From assembly GCF_002902685.1 (NCBI RefSeq), contig NZ_PPRN01000051.1:1-39240 (forward strand): a DNA stretch of 39,240 nucleotides, given 5' to 3'. Below, piece by piece: positions 25,591-33,099 of this stretch. Position 1 is the first letter of the stretch. Each line of letters begins with the position of its first letter. The notes under the pieces were generated by a model. It searched no databases. It was given only the letters and a program-made list of their open reading frames with translations, and was not told the origin of the DNA. Source of the stretch: Staphylococcus pettenkoferi (GTDB lineage: Bacteria; Bacillota; Bacilli; Staphylococcales; Staphylococcaceae). The translations under genes and the position numbers were made by a program.

Positions 25591-25777
25591 TTAATTCATG
25601 TCGTACCTTTTATATGGAGAAGGCACAGCGTTAACCTTATAGGTGAACAGATGCTTTTTCCTTCTGTTCCCTCTGGGAAGAAACGTTGTGACGACAGGCT
25701 CCATGTCAAAGGGCTTTAAAAAGTTATTCACCTGGATTAAGCTTTTGAAGTTCGCGCTTAAAGCACTCAGAAGGGGG
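25591..25777 (-). pseudogene. Possible gene remnant cut by the IS30 element
   Basis: On the minus strand, the reading frame containing FDMEPVVTTFLPRGNRRKKH and ending PSPYKRYDMN is open for 62 codons from the IS edge to a stop at 25591. The stretch has clearly higher GC than its surroundings. I do not recognise it. It also has inverted repeats (AGGTGAA at about 25642 with TTCACCT near 25728), so a structured RNA is an alternative. Confidence 0.25.
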
Positions 25778-26804
25778 GTTGGCCACCTAAATTTTTTCTA
25801 GGATAGTTATTCATATATCGTTGGATCGCTTGAACCTTGAGATTTGAAATACCGCTGAACCGCATACCTTTCGGTAAAAAGCGGCGAATTATTTTATGTT
25901 GGTTTTCACTCGTCCCTCTTTCCCATGAGGCAAACGGATGGGCAAAATAGACTGAAACCTGATCTTTGAGCTGTGAAGTTAATAAACTAAACTCAGATCC
26001 ATTATCAGCTGTTATCGATTTGAATATATGGTTCATATAAGACTCAAGTTGTGTCTGAAGACGGCGAATGCTTCGTGTTACAGATTGAGCGCTCTTGTTT
26101 TCAATCAAAGTAAGTATTTCAAACCGTGTCTTGCGTTCAACTAGCGTTAAGAGTACAGGTTCAGATTTATCTTTCGAACCAATCACCGTATCAATTTCCC
26201 AATGACCAAATTCTTCACGTGTTTCAACTGCTTGAGGTCGTTCATTAATACTCATACCTAATACACGCTGATGAGCACGATGATATGTTTTATTTTTAGG
26301 ACGTCGACGACATTTCTCTTGAAGATGAATATTACGTGTTTTTAACTGGCCTTCATCAATCCAGGCGTACAACGTGGTCGTACAAGGAATCGGCTTATTA
26401 TCGAAAGTATTGCGACGCTTCGCGTCTAAAATAAGTGCTTCAGGAGACCAGTGATCGTCTAACATTTTCTCGTCAGCCCATTCAAGAAATTCAGGATTAT
26501 GTGCTTGGATACCTTTAGGACCACAATTGAGGCGCTTTTCTTTATAACGATGATGTGCGCGTTCAGGTTCGTAGTCGACAGAGCCGTATTCATACACTTT
26601 GCCCTTATAGTTTTGTCGCTGCTTAACCTGATAGACTTGGCCTCGTTCAATTTCATTATTAATCGTTTGAGGTGCGCGACCTAACCGACGTGCAATTTCT
26701 CTGTTAGATAAGCCACAATCATGGAACGCTTTGATTCTTTCTCTTTCTCCATAAGAGAGGTGTGTTCCTTTGCGTGATTTCGTGTTACAATGAGTCTGCG
26801 TCAT
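25767..26804 (-). CDS. IS30-family transposase
   Basis: A 345-residue DDE transposase. An N-terminal helix-turn-helix (HLSYGERERIKAF ... SNREIARRLGRAPQTINNEI) is followed by the catalytic core: WEIDTVIG (first Asp), ITADNGSEF (second Asp) and WERGTSENQHKIIRRF (Glu). AAAGGAATG lies 10 bases before the ATG. The last residues (LGGQPPF) and the stop codon fall at or beyond the left inverted repeat, so the natural C-terminus may be lost. The catalytic residues look intact. Confidence 0.92.
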   Translation of the reverse strand: MTQTHCNTKSRKGTHLSYGERERIKAFHDCGLSNREIARRLGRAPQTINNEIERGQVYQVKQRQNYKGKVYEYGSVDYEPERAHHRYKEKRLNCGPKGIQAHNPEFLEWADEKMLDDHWSPEALILDAKRRNTFDNKPIPCTTTLYAWIDEGQLKTRNIHLQEKCRRRPKNKTYHRAHQRVLGMSINERPQAVETREEFGHWEIDTVIGSKDKSEPVLLTLVERKTRFEILTLIENKSAQSVTRSIRRLQTQLESYMNHIFKSITADNGSEFSLLTSQLKDQVSVYFAHPFASWERGTSENQHKIIRRFLPKGMRFSGISNLKVQAIQRYMNNYPRKNLGGQPPF

Positions 26805-26911
26805 GTGAATTCATTCCTTTATTGTTAGTGTCAGGACTTCAATAATAACATGAAATTCACATGGCGTTTTTTGTATGCTTTTTTAGGGTGGCTAACTTAA
26901 TATTAAAATCC
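25778..26911 (-). mobile_element. IS30-family insertion sequence, left end damaged
   Basis: The right inverted repeat, read inward on the minus strand at 26911-26890, is GGATTTTAATATTAAGTTAGCC. At the left only its inner part is present (GTTGGCCACC at 25778); the outer 14 bases are replaced by unrelated sequence. No target duplication is visible. The element holds one transposase gene. Confidence 0.82.
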
Positions 26912-27020
26912 ACCACAACAATTCATATAAGTTAACTTAAACATTTCAATAAAACACTATTATTCAATATGTCATATTCTACTTGGTACATGACGTCTAT
27001 TCTTCCATAGTCTAATCACA

Positions 27021-27215
27021 TCATTTGTTCCTCACTGAATCTATAATTATATGCGTAATTGTCGCTAGTCCGAGACTAAAAAAGATTACAATAACCAAAT
27101 TGATCAAAATACTCCATATATTGTTCGTCGGTAAATATTCGAATAAGAAGAACATAGGTACTAAAAATATTAAATCATACCAACCTAAATAACTTATAGA
27201 TTCTTTTAAATTCAT
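27021..27215 (-). CDS. Small membrane protein, 64 residues
   Basis: Two hydrophobic segments (about residues 14-26 and 33-56) follow MNLKESISYLGWYDLIFLVP, and the tail is IIIDSVRNK. GGAGG lies 10 bases before the ATG. It resembles small staphylococcal proteins of the DUF6007 type from memory, which I could not check. It is divergent from the lipoprotein gene. Confidence 0.65.
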   Translation of the reverse strand: MNLKESISYLGWYDLIFLVPMFFLFEYLPTNNIWSILINLVIVIFFSLGLATITHIIIDSVRNK

Positions 27216-27349
27216 TGATGAAAGACCTCCGAAAAATATACTTTATATATAAATCATTAATTACTCTTTATTATAATATAGCACTGTCATATCATTATAA
27301 ATAGAGATATCTTTAAGTACGGTAAGTTTTACAGAAAGAGGAGTTAATT

Positions 27350-28273
27350 ATGAAAGGTTTAAAATTGATAGCTACTGTAATGATGAGTTCGGTGTTACTA
27401 GTGGCTTGTGGAAGCAATAATTCAAATAATGATGAGCAGAAAAATAATAATCATTCGCAAAAAGATGATAAGAAAACTTCTATAAATAAAAATAAGAATG
27501 CATCAAGTGACGAAAACTCCCAGCAAAATAATCAACAGGAACCTATTTCAATTGAAAAAGCGAAGGATATTGCTATGGATTATTTTAAAAAAGATAATCA
27601 AAACTTCTTCCAACGTAATCAACTTGAATATAATCAAAATAAGAGTAGCAATGACGAAATATTTATTGAAACGCCCATGTACGGGGAAAATCAATCTACT
27701 AAAGGCTATGTCAAAATCAATCGTTATACGGGAGAAATATTAGATTCCAAAATACTCGGTGCTTATCCAGATATGGTAGGTCCTAGAGACGGATATATCC
27801 ATCCGAAAATTTACAACGCTGCTGTTGATTTTTACAATACCTTTGTCTCTCAGGGGGAAAATGACAAATTCAGCCATAGTCAGACCAAGGTAACTGAGGA
27901 AGAATACAGTAAGGTCATGAAACCTATCGGGGAATATCAGGAACAGTACATGACTGCAGCACAAAGAGAAGCAGAGTCTGATGAGGATGCGAAAGAAGAA
28001 GATAGTTCTGAAAATCAATATTCTCAAAGTGACAAAGATGATAATGATGATAACGACTCTACATCTGAACAATTAGATTCACAGGAAGAAGATGATGAAA
28101 AAGAAGATAGTAAAGCGGATGATAAGAATAGCTCCTCAAATCATTCAGATGAGAATCATGAGGAATCTAATGAGCAAGATGATAAGTCAGTAGATGAAGA
28201 TAATGAAAGTGATCAATCTACTCAAGAAGAGAATAATAGCTCAGAGGATAATGAATATAATGAAGAAAAGTAA
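27350..28273 (+). CDS. Lipoprotein with PepSY-like segment and acidic tail
   Basis: A 307-residue lipoprotein. The signal peptide ends in the lipobox LVAC (Cys20), followed by an Asn/Lys-rich linker. Residues about 64-135 (ISIEKAKDIAMDYF ... GYVKINRYTGEILDSKIL) resemble a PepSY domain. A DMVGPRDGYIHPKIYNAAVDFY segment follows, and the last 90 residues are almost only Asp, Glu, Ser, Asn and Lys. The ribosome site is GAGGAG, 7 bases before the ATG. It is attached outside the membrane; the ligand is unknown. Confidence 0.88.
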   Translation: MKGLKLIATVMMSSVLLVACGSNNSNNDEQKNNNHSQKDDKKTSINKNKNASSDENSQQNNQQEPISIEKAKDIAMDYFKKDNQNFFQRNQLEYNQNKSSNDEIFIETPMYGENQSTKGYVKINRYTGEILDSKILGAYPDMVGPRDGYIHPKIYNAAVDFYNTFVSQGENDKFSHSQTKVTEEEYSKVMKPIGEYQEQYMTAAQREAESDEDAKEEDSSENQYSQSDKDDNDDNDSTSEQLDSQEEDDEKEDSKADDKNSSSNHSDENHEESNEQDDKSVDEDNESDQSTQEENNSSEDNEYNEEK

Positions 28274-28326
28274 ACAAATTAAAAAACGCTCACTCATGTC
28301 ATATGGGTGGGCGTTTCCAATCGCGG

Positions 28327-28382
28327 TATACCAAAAATTACAGAGTACTAAAACTTATACCTAAAATTACAGAGTACTAAAA
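28327..28382. repeat. Two-copy direct repeat, period 29
   Basis: TATACC(A/T)AAAATTACAG followed by AGTACTAAAA occurs twice in a row at 28327 and 28356, and the start of a third copy (ATACCTAAAA) follows near 28396. Confidence 0.85.
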
Positions 28383-28477
28383 TGAATCAGTCATACCTAA
28401 AACCTCTAGCCTTATTATATAAGAACCACCCCCATTAATAAACTAAAATAGCGAGCTCCACCTAGTGTTGATTTGCT

Positions 28478-28621
28478 CTACTTTTTTCGCTCTATCTTGC
28501 CCAGTTCCTCTACTGCGACATTTCTCACGCTAACCTTTACCAATATACTTCCCTCTGACATACCCTCTGCCCTCCTGGCATATTCGGCCACAAAGTCATT
28601 CCCCCACCGCCAAACATTCAT
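28478..28621 (-). CDS. Candidate small protein, 47 residues
   Basis: The frame reads MNVWRWGNDFVAEYARRAEG, MSEGSILVKVSVRNVAVEEL, then GKIERKK. The composition is protein-like and richer in GC than nearby spacers. GGGAG lies only two bases before the ATG, too close, and a TTG further up would be better spaced behind GGGGGGAG. It begins right after the terminator of the LPDTG gene. It may be a conserved staphylococcal small protein or part of a dispersed repeat. Confidence 0.3.
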   Translation of the reverse strand: MNVWRWGNDFVAEYARRAEGMSEGSILVKVSVRNVAVEELGKIERKK

Positions 28622-28636
28622 TCTCCCACACAAAAA

Positions 28637-28685
28637 CTCCCCCCTTAACACTCAAACTATGTTTAAGTAAGTAGGGAGAGTTCAT
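28637..28685 (-). terminator. Terminator of the LPDTG gene
   Basis: On the minus strand AACTCTCCC pairs with GGGGGGAGTT around a long arm, followed by TTTT. Confidence 0.65.
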
Positions 28686-28715
28686 ACATTAGAAACGAAC
28701 CAAACTCAATTCACC

Positions 28716-29357
28716 TTATGCATCTTTACGTTTTCTGAAACTAATTAAGCTTAAACCTGTCATTAATAGAGCAATTGCAGTGATCGTCATTCCTGAAGTT
28801 TCTTTACCTGTATCTGGTAAAGAATTAACTTTCTGCTGATCTTGCTGTTGTTTAGCATTTTGCTGCACAGTTCCGTCATTCGCACTTTGATTTACTGATT
28901 GATTTTGTTGTGCTTCACCCGCTGCCTGTTTGCCACTATTTTGTTTATTATCCGCAGCTGCCTGACCGTCATTATTTTGCGTATCTTGCGCAGCTCCATT
29001 TTGTCCATTAGAGTCTTTTTTCTCAGCTAAATCATAATGACCTATTTTCTTAAAGTCCTCTACCGCACCATAGCGATATTTAACGTCACCATTTTTATAA
29101 ACGTGATAGTCCGCAGAACCATGCATAGATTTGTTTGCTGCAGGAACTTCGATATAGTCACCTTCATCTTTAGGCTCTAAGAAGTTCTTCTCACTCGCAT
29201 TATGATTATTCTCTGCACCAATTTGGATTGCGATGTCTGTCGCGTTGTCCTTTGTGACCGCATCATAGTTTGCAGCGTGTACCTCATGTGCACCCGCGCC
29301 TCCAAAGATGAGAGCTCCTGTAAGTACTGTTGCTGAAGTGATACCTAATTTCTTCAT
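28716..29357 (-). CDS. LPDTG wall-anchored surface protein, small
   Basis: A 213-residue protein. A signal peptide (to about residue 28, HEVHA-A) is followed by a compact domain of about 85 residues (NYDAVTKDNATDIAIQIGAE to KKIGHYDLAE), a Gln/Asn/Ala-rich linker, then LPDTG, a hydrophobic segment and RKRKDA. GGAGGG lies 7 bases before the ATG at 29357. The signal lacks YSIRK, which in staphylococci often means secretion at old poles rather than the septum. The ligand is unknown. Confidence 0.88.
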   Translation of the reverse strand: MKKLGITSATVLTGALIFGGAGAHEVHAANYDAVTKDNATDIAIQIGAENNHNASEKNFLEPKDEGDYIEVPAANKSMHGSADYHVYKNGDVKYRYGAVEDFKKIGHYDLAEKKDSNGQNGAAQDTQNNDGQAAADNKQNSGKQAAGEAQQNQSVNQSANDGTVQQNAKQQQDQQKVNSLPDTGKETSGMTITAIALLMTGLSLISFRKRKDA

Positions 29358-29489
29358 AAAATGACCCTCCATTTAGATAAATTTACACTTGCAGTATAAC
29401 GAATAGAGGCGACATATGATGTCATTTACAGTAGAAATTATTAATTTCTGCAATTTATTCTTAATTGATTAGGTAAAATGTCCTATATC

Positions 29490-29744
29490 TTAAAACAAGA
29501 ACACCAACAACATCGGTCCTATTAAACATAGATTCACGATATTAATAAACATGCTAACAAGACCTACATCTTTCTTCGCATAGAAATGAAACCCCAGCGA
29601 AACCACTAACAACATGAGACTAGCTGCTATAAAATACGTGACGATATTTAGCCCACTATAACTCAAATTATGATAATTAATAACTAAAAGAGCTACTAAT
29701 ATCAAATAGTTAATAACGTTCACTGCGCAAAATATAGTTTTCAT
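29490..29744 (-). CDS. Small membrane protein, 84 residues
   Basis: Three hydrophobic segments (MKTIFCAVNVINYLILVALL, VTYFIAASLMLLVVSLGFHF and VSMFINIVNLCLIGPMLLVF). The ATG at 29744 lies 8 bases behind AAAGGGA; the longer frame does not have a site. Family not recognised. Confidence 0.6.
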   Translation of the reverse strand: MKTIFCAVNVINYLILVALLVINYHNLSYSGLNIVTYFIAASLMLLVVSLGFHFYAKKDVGLVSMFINIVNLCLIGPMLLVFLF

Positions 29745-29776
29745 AGGTTCGTCCCTTTCATATTTTCTCAATAAAT

Positions 29777-29881
29777 GTCCGACGTAGATCCACGCTTACT
29801 CAACTCACTTTTTCCCTTTTCTCAAATATTGCATTACGCACATCCACACTTACACAAATCTCCCGACGCACATCCGCTCTT
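29777..29881. repeat. Degenerate interspersed repeat, three copies
   Basis: Units of the type CCGACGCACATCCRCNCTT occur at 29777, 29833 and 29862, with TTTTCTCAAATAT units between them (29764, 29818 and 29893). The purpose is unknown. Confidence 0.5.
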
Positions 29882-29991
29882 CAATTAATCACTTTCTCAA
29901 ATATCGCTTCGCAACTCCATACCACACTTTAACAACTAACCCCACTACTTCCCCAACCACTAGGAAAGATCGCACGCATGGTGTGACCTCG

Positions 29992-30417
29992 TTAAATCCA
30001 TAGACGTTCTTCCTTCTCAACATGCTCTCGTGTACCTAAACACATGTAGACAAAGAGCCATATACCTAGGATTAAACCTATGAAGTTGATGATAGTAGCG
30101 AGTACTGAACCTTCTCTTAGAAAAGACTCAACTAATACTAAGACAAGATTTAAATAAACGAGAAACCCTTTCCGATTAATATCATGTAATCGTCGAACTT
30201 GTACTGCAATTTGTGGAATAATCATCGCAATTACAAATATAAGAACAATTCCTGAGAGAGTATTTACTAGCCAAACCAACTTAGAACTGGCATAAATCAA
30301 CACAAGCAATATAGCCATGATTACTATATTAACCAGCGTTGGCACCCAGTATTCTTTTCGCGTGGAATGACCTTTAAAGTCAAAGTAGCGTCGCCAGAAT
30401 GAGCGATATGCATTCAT
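29992..30417 (-). CDS. DUF805 membrane protein
   Basis: A 141-residue protein with four membrane segments. The N-terminal YRSFWRRYFDFKGHSTRKEYW and the loop VRRLHDINRKGFLVYL are the DUF805 signatures. It ends CLGTREHVEKEERLWI. It starts at an ATG behind GGTGGG. Function is unknown; members often sit near membrane-stress genes. Confidence 0.85.
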   Translation of the reverse strand: MNAYRSFWRRYFDFKGHSTRKEYWVPTLVNIVIMAILLVLIYASSKLVWLVNTLSGIVLIFVIAMIIPQIAVQVRRLHDINRKGFLVYLNLVLVLVESFLREGSVLATIINFIGLILGIWLFVYMCLGTREHVEKEERLWI

Positions 30418-30966
30418 GGTACTCTACCCACCTTTGTCGTTAATATATTGTTGCTACTTCATAGTCCTACCGTACATCATTACCTTCTTGCTATAAGCAT
30501 TACATAACTTTTATATCCTTTTCAACTTAGATATTAAGTGTTAGTTAAAAACAATTCGTTTCTTATCATTTTAAGTCTTTCAGCTCTATCTTCATTTTTA
30601 CAGTGATTTCTTTAAATTTTCACTATACTTTTACGGATAAAATGGTAAAATAAAGTTGAATCTAAGTGAAAAAATCACAATTCAAATGATTCAAAACGTG
30701 ATATTTTTATTGTCTTTCTCAACTACTTCTTAAGAAGTTAAAATTATCATCATATTTACCACAAATTGTTAACAAAACACCTTATAACCTAATAATTTCA
30801 CTATTCAAGTAGTAAAATTGAACTATATGAATAGAATTAAAGTGAGAAATTTAAGTATTCGAAATTTTCCACCAAAATGATATAATAGCGCACCAAATTT
30901 ACCATATTTCATTTATAAGTAAAATTGATACTAGATTTTTAACCAGGATATTGTATTATAGACTTA

Positions 30967-31128
30967 AGGAATCAATCGAAAGGTACCTCCAAAGCGCTAA
31001 GCCTTTGATTCCTAATACATCACAGAAGGAGCTGAACTCCCCCATCTCAGAAAAAAATATATTAATAACTAGAGATAGTTGAAGTTTACTTCAAGAGAGA
31101 AGTTCTCCAAAGTGACATCGGAGAATAA
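30967..31128. ncRNA. Cluster of hairpins, possible structured RNA
   Basis: AGGAATCAA (30967) pairs with TTGATTCCT (31005) around an inner AAGG/CCTT pair. Then come GGAG-CTGAA-CTCC, TTGAAGT-TT-ACTTCAA and TTCTCC ... GGAGAA followed by TAAAAAATT. Four hairpins in 160 bases in an otherwise plain AT-rich spacer suggest an RNA. The strand is unknown. Confidence 0.35.
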
Positions 31129-31231
31129 AAAATTAATAGTTGTTAAGAAGGTTATATGAGAATATTTAGCGATAAAACTCATCTTTTTAAGAATCTATGT
31201 ATCTCAACACTCTCAAACTTCAACTTACAAA

Positions 31232-31403
31232 CATCTGAAGGGTAATGTCACACTATCATCGAGATTCCTCTTTAAAAATCTAAACTATGTGAGCAAGTAA
31301 ATTGTTTAAACCTTATAGATCTCGATATATATAGTGGAAATTCCCCCTGTTAAAACATCATGTATATTCATCCTCAACTTTCCACTTTAACACCTTTCAG
31401 ATG
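31232..31403. ncRNA. Nested inverted repeats, candidate three-way-junction RNA
   Basis: An outer stem CATCTGAAGGGT (31232) pairs with ACCTTTCAGATG (31392) with one G-T-type mismatch. Inside lie two separate stems: ATCGAGAT (31258) with ATCTCGAT (31319), and AGTGGAAA (31333) with TTTCCACT (31379). Together they make a closed three-helix layout. No family is recognised. Confidence 0.4.
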
Positions 31404-31669
31404 CACCGTCGCACTCAGCAAATAACGATTGATTTACAATTTAATAGCTTTCTATGACAACTAGAATCAACATCATTAAGGAAAGCGTTTGTTTATTCAT
31501 CAATAACCTCATTAAGGAAAGAATGTATCTCTCGACAATACAGGAGAGGCTCGTTAAATATTCCTGTAGCGTTGGTGATTTCAGAAGAGATACATGGGTG
31601 AAGTGTTTTAAGTATTATCTTGTTGTATGTATAAGTATGTATTAATAATTTAAGTTTCATTAAATGAAA

Positions 31670-31715
31670 AGGAGTGGATAGTCTATAACACTAGGCTATC
31701 CCCCTCCTAAAAAAT
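31670..31715. terminator. Terminator-like hairpin of cassette 0
   Basis: AGGAGTGGATAGTCT (31670) pairs with AGGCTATCCCCCTCCT (31693) and is followed by A6. It resembles in sequence the hairpin at 31878. Confidence 0.6.
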
Positions 31716-31918
31716 TACAGTTAACGTGTTTATAAATACTCGTCATTGAATATGTACCTCATGCTATATACTATGACTTATATTTGTGAAAGTTAACGTT
31801 AAGTAATTGTTCTTAATCCCGTATATTTAATGGTTGGGTTTATAAAAATAAGTGTGCAAAGCGCTTTTGATAACTAAAAGGGAGGATAGCCTGCTTCAAC
31901 AGGCTACTTCCTTCCCTA
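31713..31918 (+). ncRNA. RNA-like cassette A of a 200-base tandem repeat
   Basis: The core (31800-31876) has TTAAGTAATTGTTCTTAA, TATATTTAATGGTTGGGTTT and ATAAAAATAAGTGTGCAAAG. It ends in a hairpin GGGAGGATAGCCTG (31880) with CAGGCTACTTCCTTCCC. TTGAAT and TACTAT, 17 bases apart (about 31745-31773), could be a promoter. No frame is coding. It repeats 200 bases later. Confidence 0.45.
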
Positions 31919-32115
31919 ATAAATACAATTTAAGTATTTATCAAAGCTATTCTTGTATTAAACCCTGATACTCTAACCTATCACTGATGGTAATTAATAT
32001 TAAGTAATGTTTTTAAACCGATATATTTACCGGTTAGGTTTATAAAATTAATTGTGCAAAGCATTTCTAATCACTAATGTGTGAGACAGCCCTAATGTGT
32101 GGGGCTGTCTTTTTT
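31919..32115 (+). ncRNA. RNA-like cassette B of a 200-base tandem repeat
   Basis: The core (32001-32076) matches cassette A at nearly four positions in five: TTAAGTAATGTTTTTAAA, TATATTTACCGGTTAGGTTT, ATAAAATTAATTGTGCAAAG. GGTTTATAAAA is exactly 200 bases from its partner in A. It ends in a clear terminator, AGACAGCCCTA (32084) with TGGGGCTGTCT and T6. Confidence 0.5.
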
Positions 32116-32116
32116 A
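32082..32116 (+). terminator. Terminator of cassette B
   Basis: GACAGCCCTA pairs with TGGGGCTGTC (10 pairs, G-T allowed) and is followed by TTTTTTAA. Confidence 0.85.
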
Positions 32117-32256
32117 ACAACACGTATTTAAGGGACATCTTTCTTAAACGAACGGCTTTAGTAGAGGTCGCTCAAGATGAAATTAGTTATTCTTTAAACA
32201 CAATTAATCATAAATCTGGAAAACACCTTAATAGAGATAATCATATATACTTTTAA
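32116..32256 (+). pseudogene. Possible protein remnant before the JAB gene
   Basis: A 46-codon open frame without its own start includes RDIFLKRTALVEVAQDEISY and ends HLNRDNHIYF. It looks like the end of a protein, but the family is not recognised and chance is possible at this length. Confidence 0.2.
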
Positions 32257-32336
32257 CTTTAATATTGTGACTCTTAAGTAAAAAAAACAACGTATAAAAT
32301 TAGAAATCTCAGCAAATGAAAAAGGAGCTCATTAAA

Positions 32337-32810
32337 ATGAAGAAAATCAAAATAGTAGATGTGGTACTAAAGTATATAAAGACAATTATTTTTGAAAAAA
32401 ATGCAGTACTTAACACAAAAGATGCAGTGGATATCGTACAAAACTATCTTGGAGAACGCGACAGAGAACACCTTTCAATAATATGCTTGAATACGAGATG
32501 CGAACCCACTCATTTACAAATCGTCGCTATAGGAGATCTATATCATAGTACCGTCCATCCGCGTGAACTAATGAAAGTCGCAATCCTTTCAAATGCGGCG
32601 AGTATTATTATTACGCACAATCACCCGAGTGGGGATGTAACTCCATCTCCTCAGGATATAGAAATAACACATCTTATGAAGCAGGTATGTCATATCATGC
32701 AGATCAACTTATGGGATCACATCATATATAGTGGGGAGAACTATTACTCTATATTGCAAGAATCCCCTATCTTTAACCACGACCTCTTGCCAACGGATGA
32801 AGATGAATAG
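32337..32810 (+). CDS. Stand-alone JAB/RadC-type protein
   Basis: A 157-residue protein made almost wholly of a RadC-type JAB (MPN+) domain. ITHNHPSGDVTPSPQDIEIT is the metal-binding HxHP...D motif, with VHPRELMKVAILSNAASII before it. The N-terminal helix-hairpin-helix part of chromosomal RadC is missing. AAGGAG lies 9 bases before the ATG at 32337. Such short copies are typical of mobile and defence islands (SCC elements, phages). The true substrate is unknown; DNA-repair annotation of RadC is doubtful. Confidence 0.9.
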   Translation: MKKIKIVDVVLKYIKTIIFEKNAVLNTKDAVDIVQNYLGERDREHLSIICLNTRCEPTHLQIVAIGDLYHSTVHPRELMKVAILSNAASIIITHNHPSGDVTPSPQDIEITHLMKQVCHIMQINLWDHIIYSGENYYSILQESPIFNHDLLPTDEDE

Positions 32811-32905
32811 AATGGTAACTTGAGCTATATTAAGGTTACTGTTCAGATAAAGGTTATCTTAGACCAATAATTATCTGGGCTATTCACATTGAGTGGTGGC
32901 TTTAT

Positions 32906-32955
32906 AAAAACACTCTCGTTGAATTCAGTAAAATGAATCATACGAAAGTGTTTTT
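32906..32955 (+). terminator. Terminator-like hairpin after the JAB gene
   Basis: AAAAACACTCTCGT (32906) pairs with ACGAAAGTGTTTTT (32942), with T5 at the end; it can act on both strands. GGCTTTATAAAA just before it recalls the motif of the cassettes upstream. Confidence 0.65.
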
Positions 32956-33099
32956 CTATGCGCAGAATGGTGTATCCATTTGATACAAAGTATAAATTAG
33001 TGAACAGAAAAGTAGCAGCCTAATTCAAGTGTTTTTAAGTGGGTACTATATTGGTGGCAGTGCCAGGTCTTATGAACTTTTATCCTTACAAATGATGCA

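Larger units (their letters stand above)
28274..28715. other. Intergenic region, 442 bases
   Basis: It holds a hairpin at 28287-28317 (AAACGCTCAC with GTGGGCGTTT), a two-copy direct repeat (28327-28382), a candidate small minus-strand frame (28478-28621) and the terminator of the LPDTG gene. Confidence 0.6.
30418..31668. other. Long region without convincing genes
   Basis: It is AT-rich, with no frame that looks coding; a 63-codon frame at 31454 has no ribosome site. From 30960 onward it is dense in inverted repeats (listed separately). Confidence 0.6.

Noticed and set aside
25591..25777. tRNA, SRP RNA or tmRNA
   Set aside because: None of their conserved segments (such as the T-loop GTTCRANNC or the SRP tetraloop domain) are visible.
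28473..28670. Plus-strand frame of 65 codons
   Set aside because: No ribosome site and odd composition; it lies opposite the better minus-strand candidate.
31454..31645. Plus-strand frame of 63 codons in the gene-free region
   Set aside because: No ribosome site and a composition like translated AT-rich spacer.
32337..32810. Chromosomal DNA-repair gene radC
   Set aside because: The N-terminal helix-hairpin-helix part is missing and the setting is accessory DNA.
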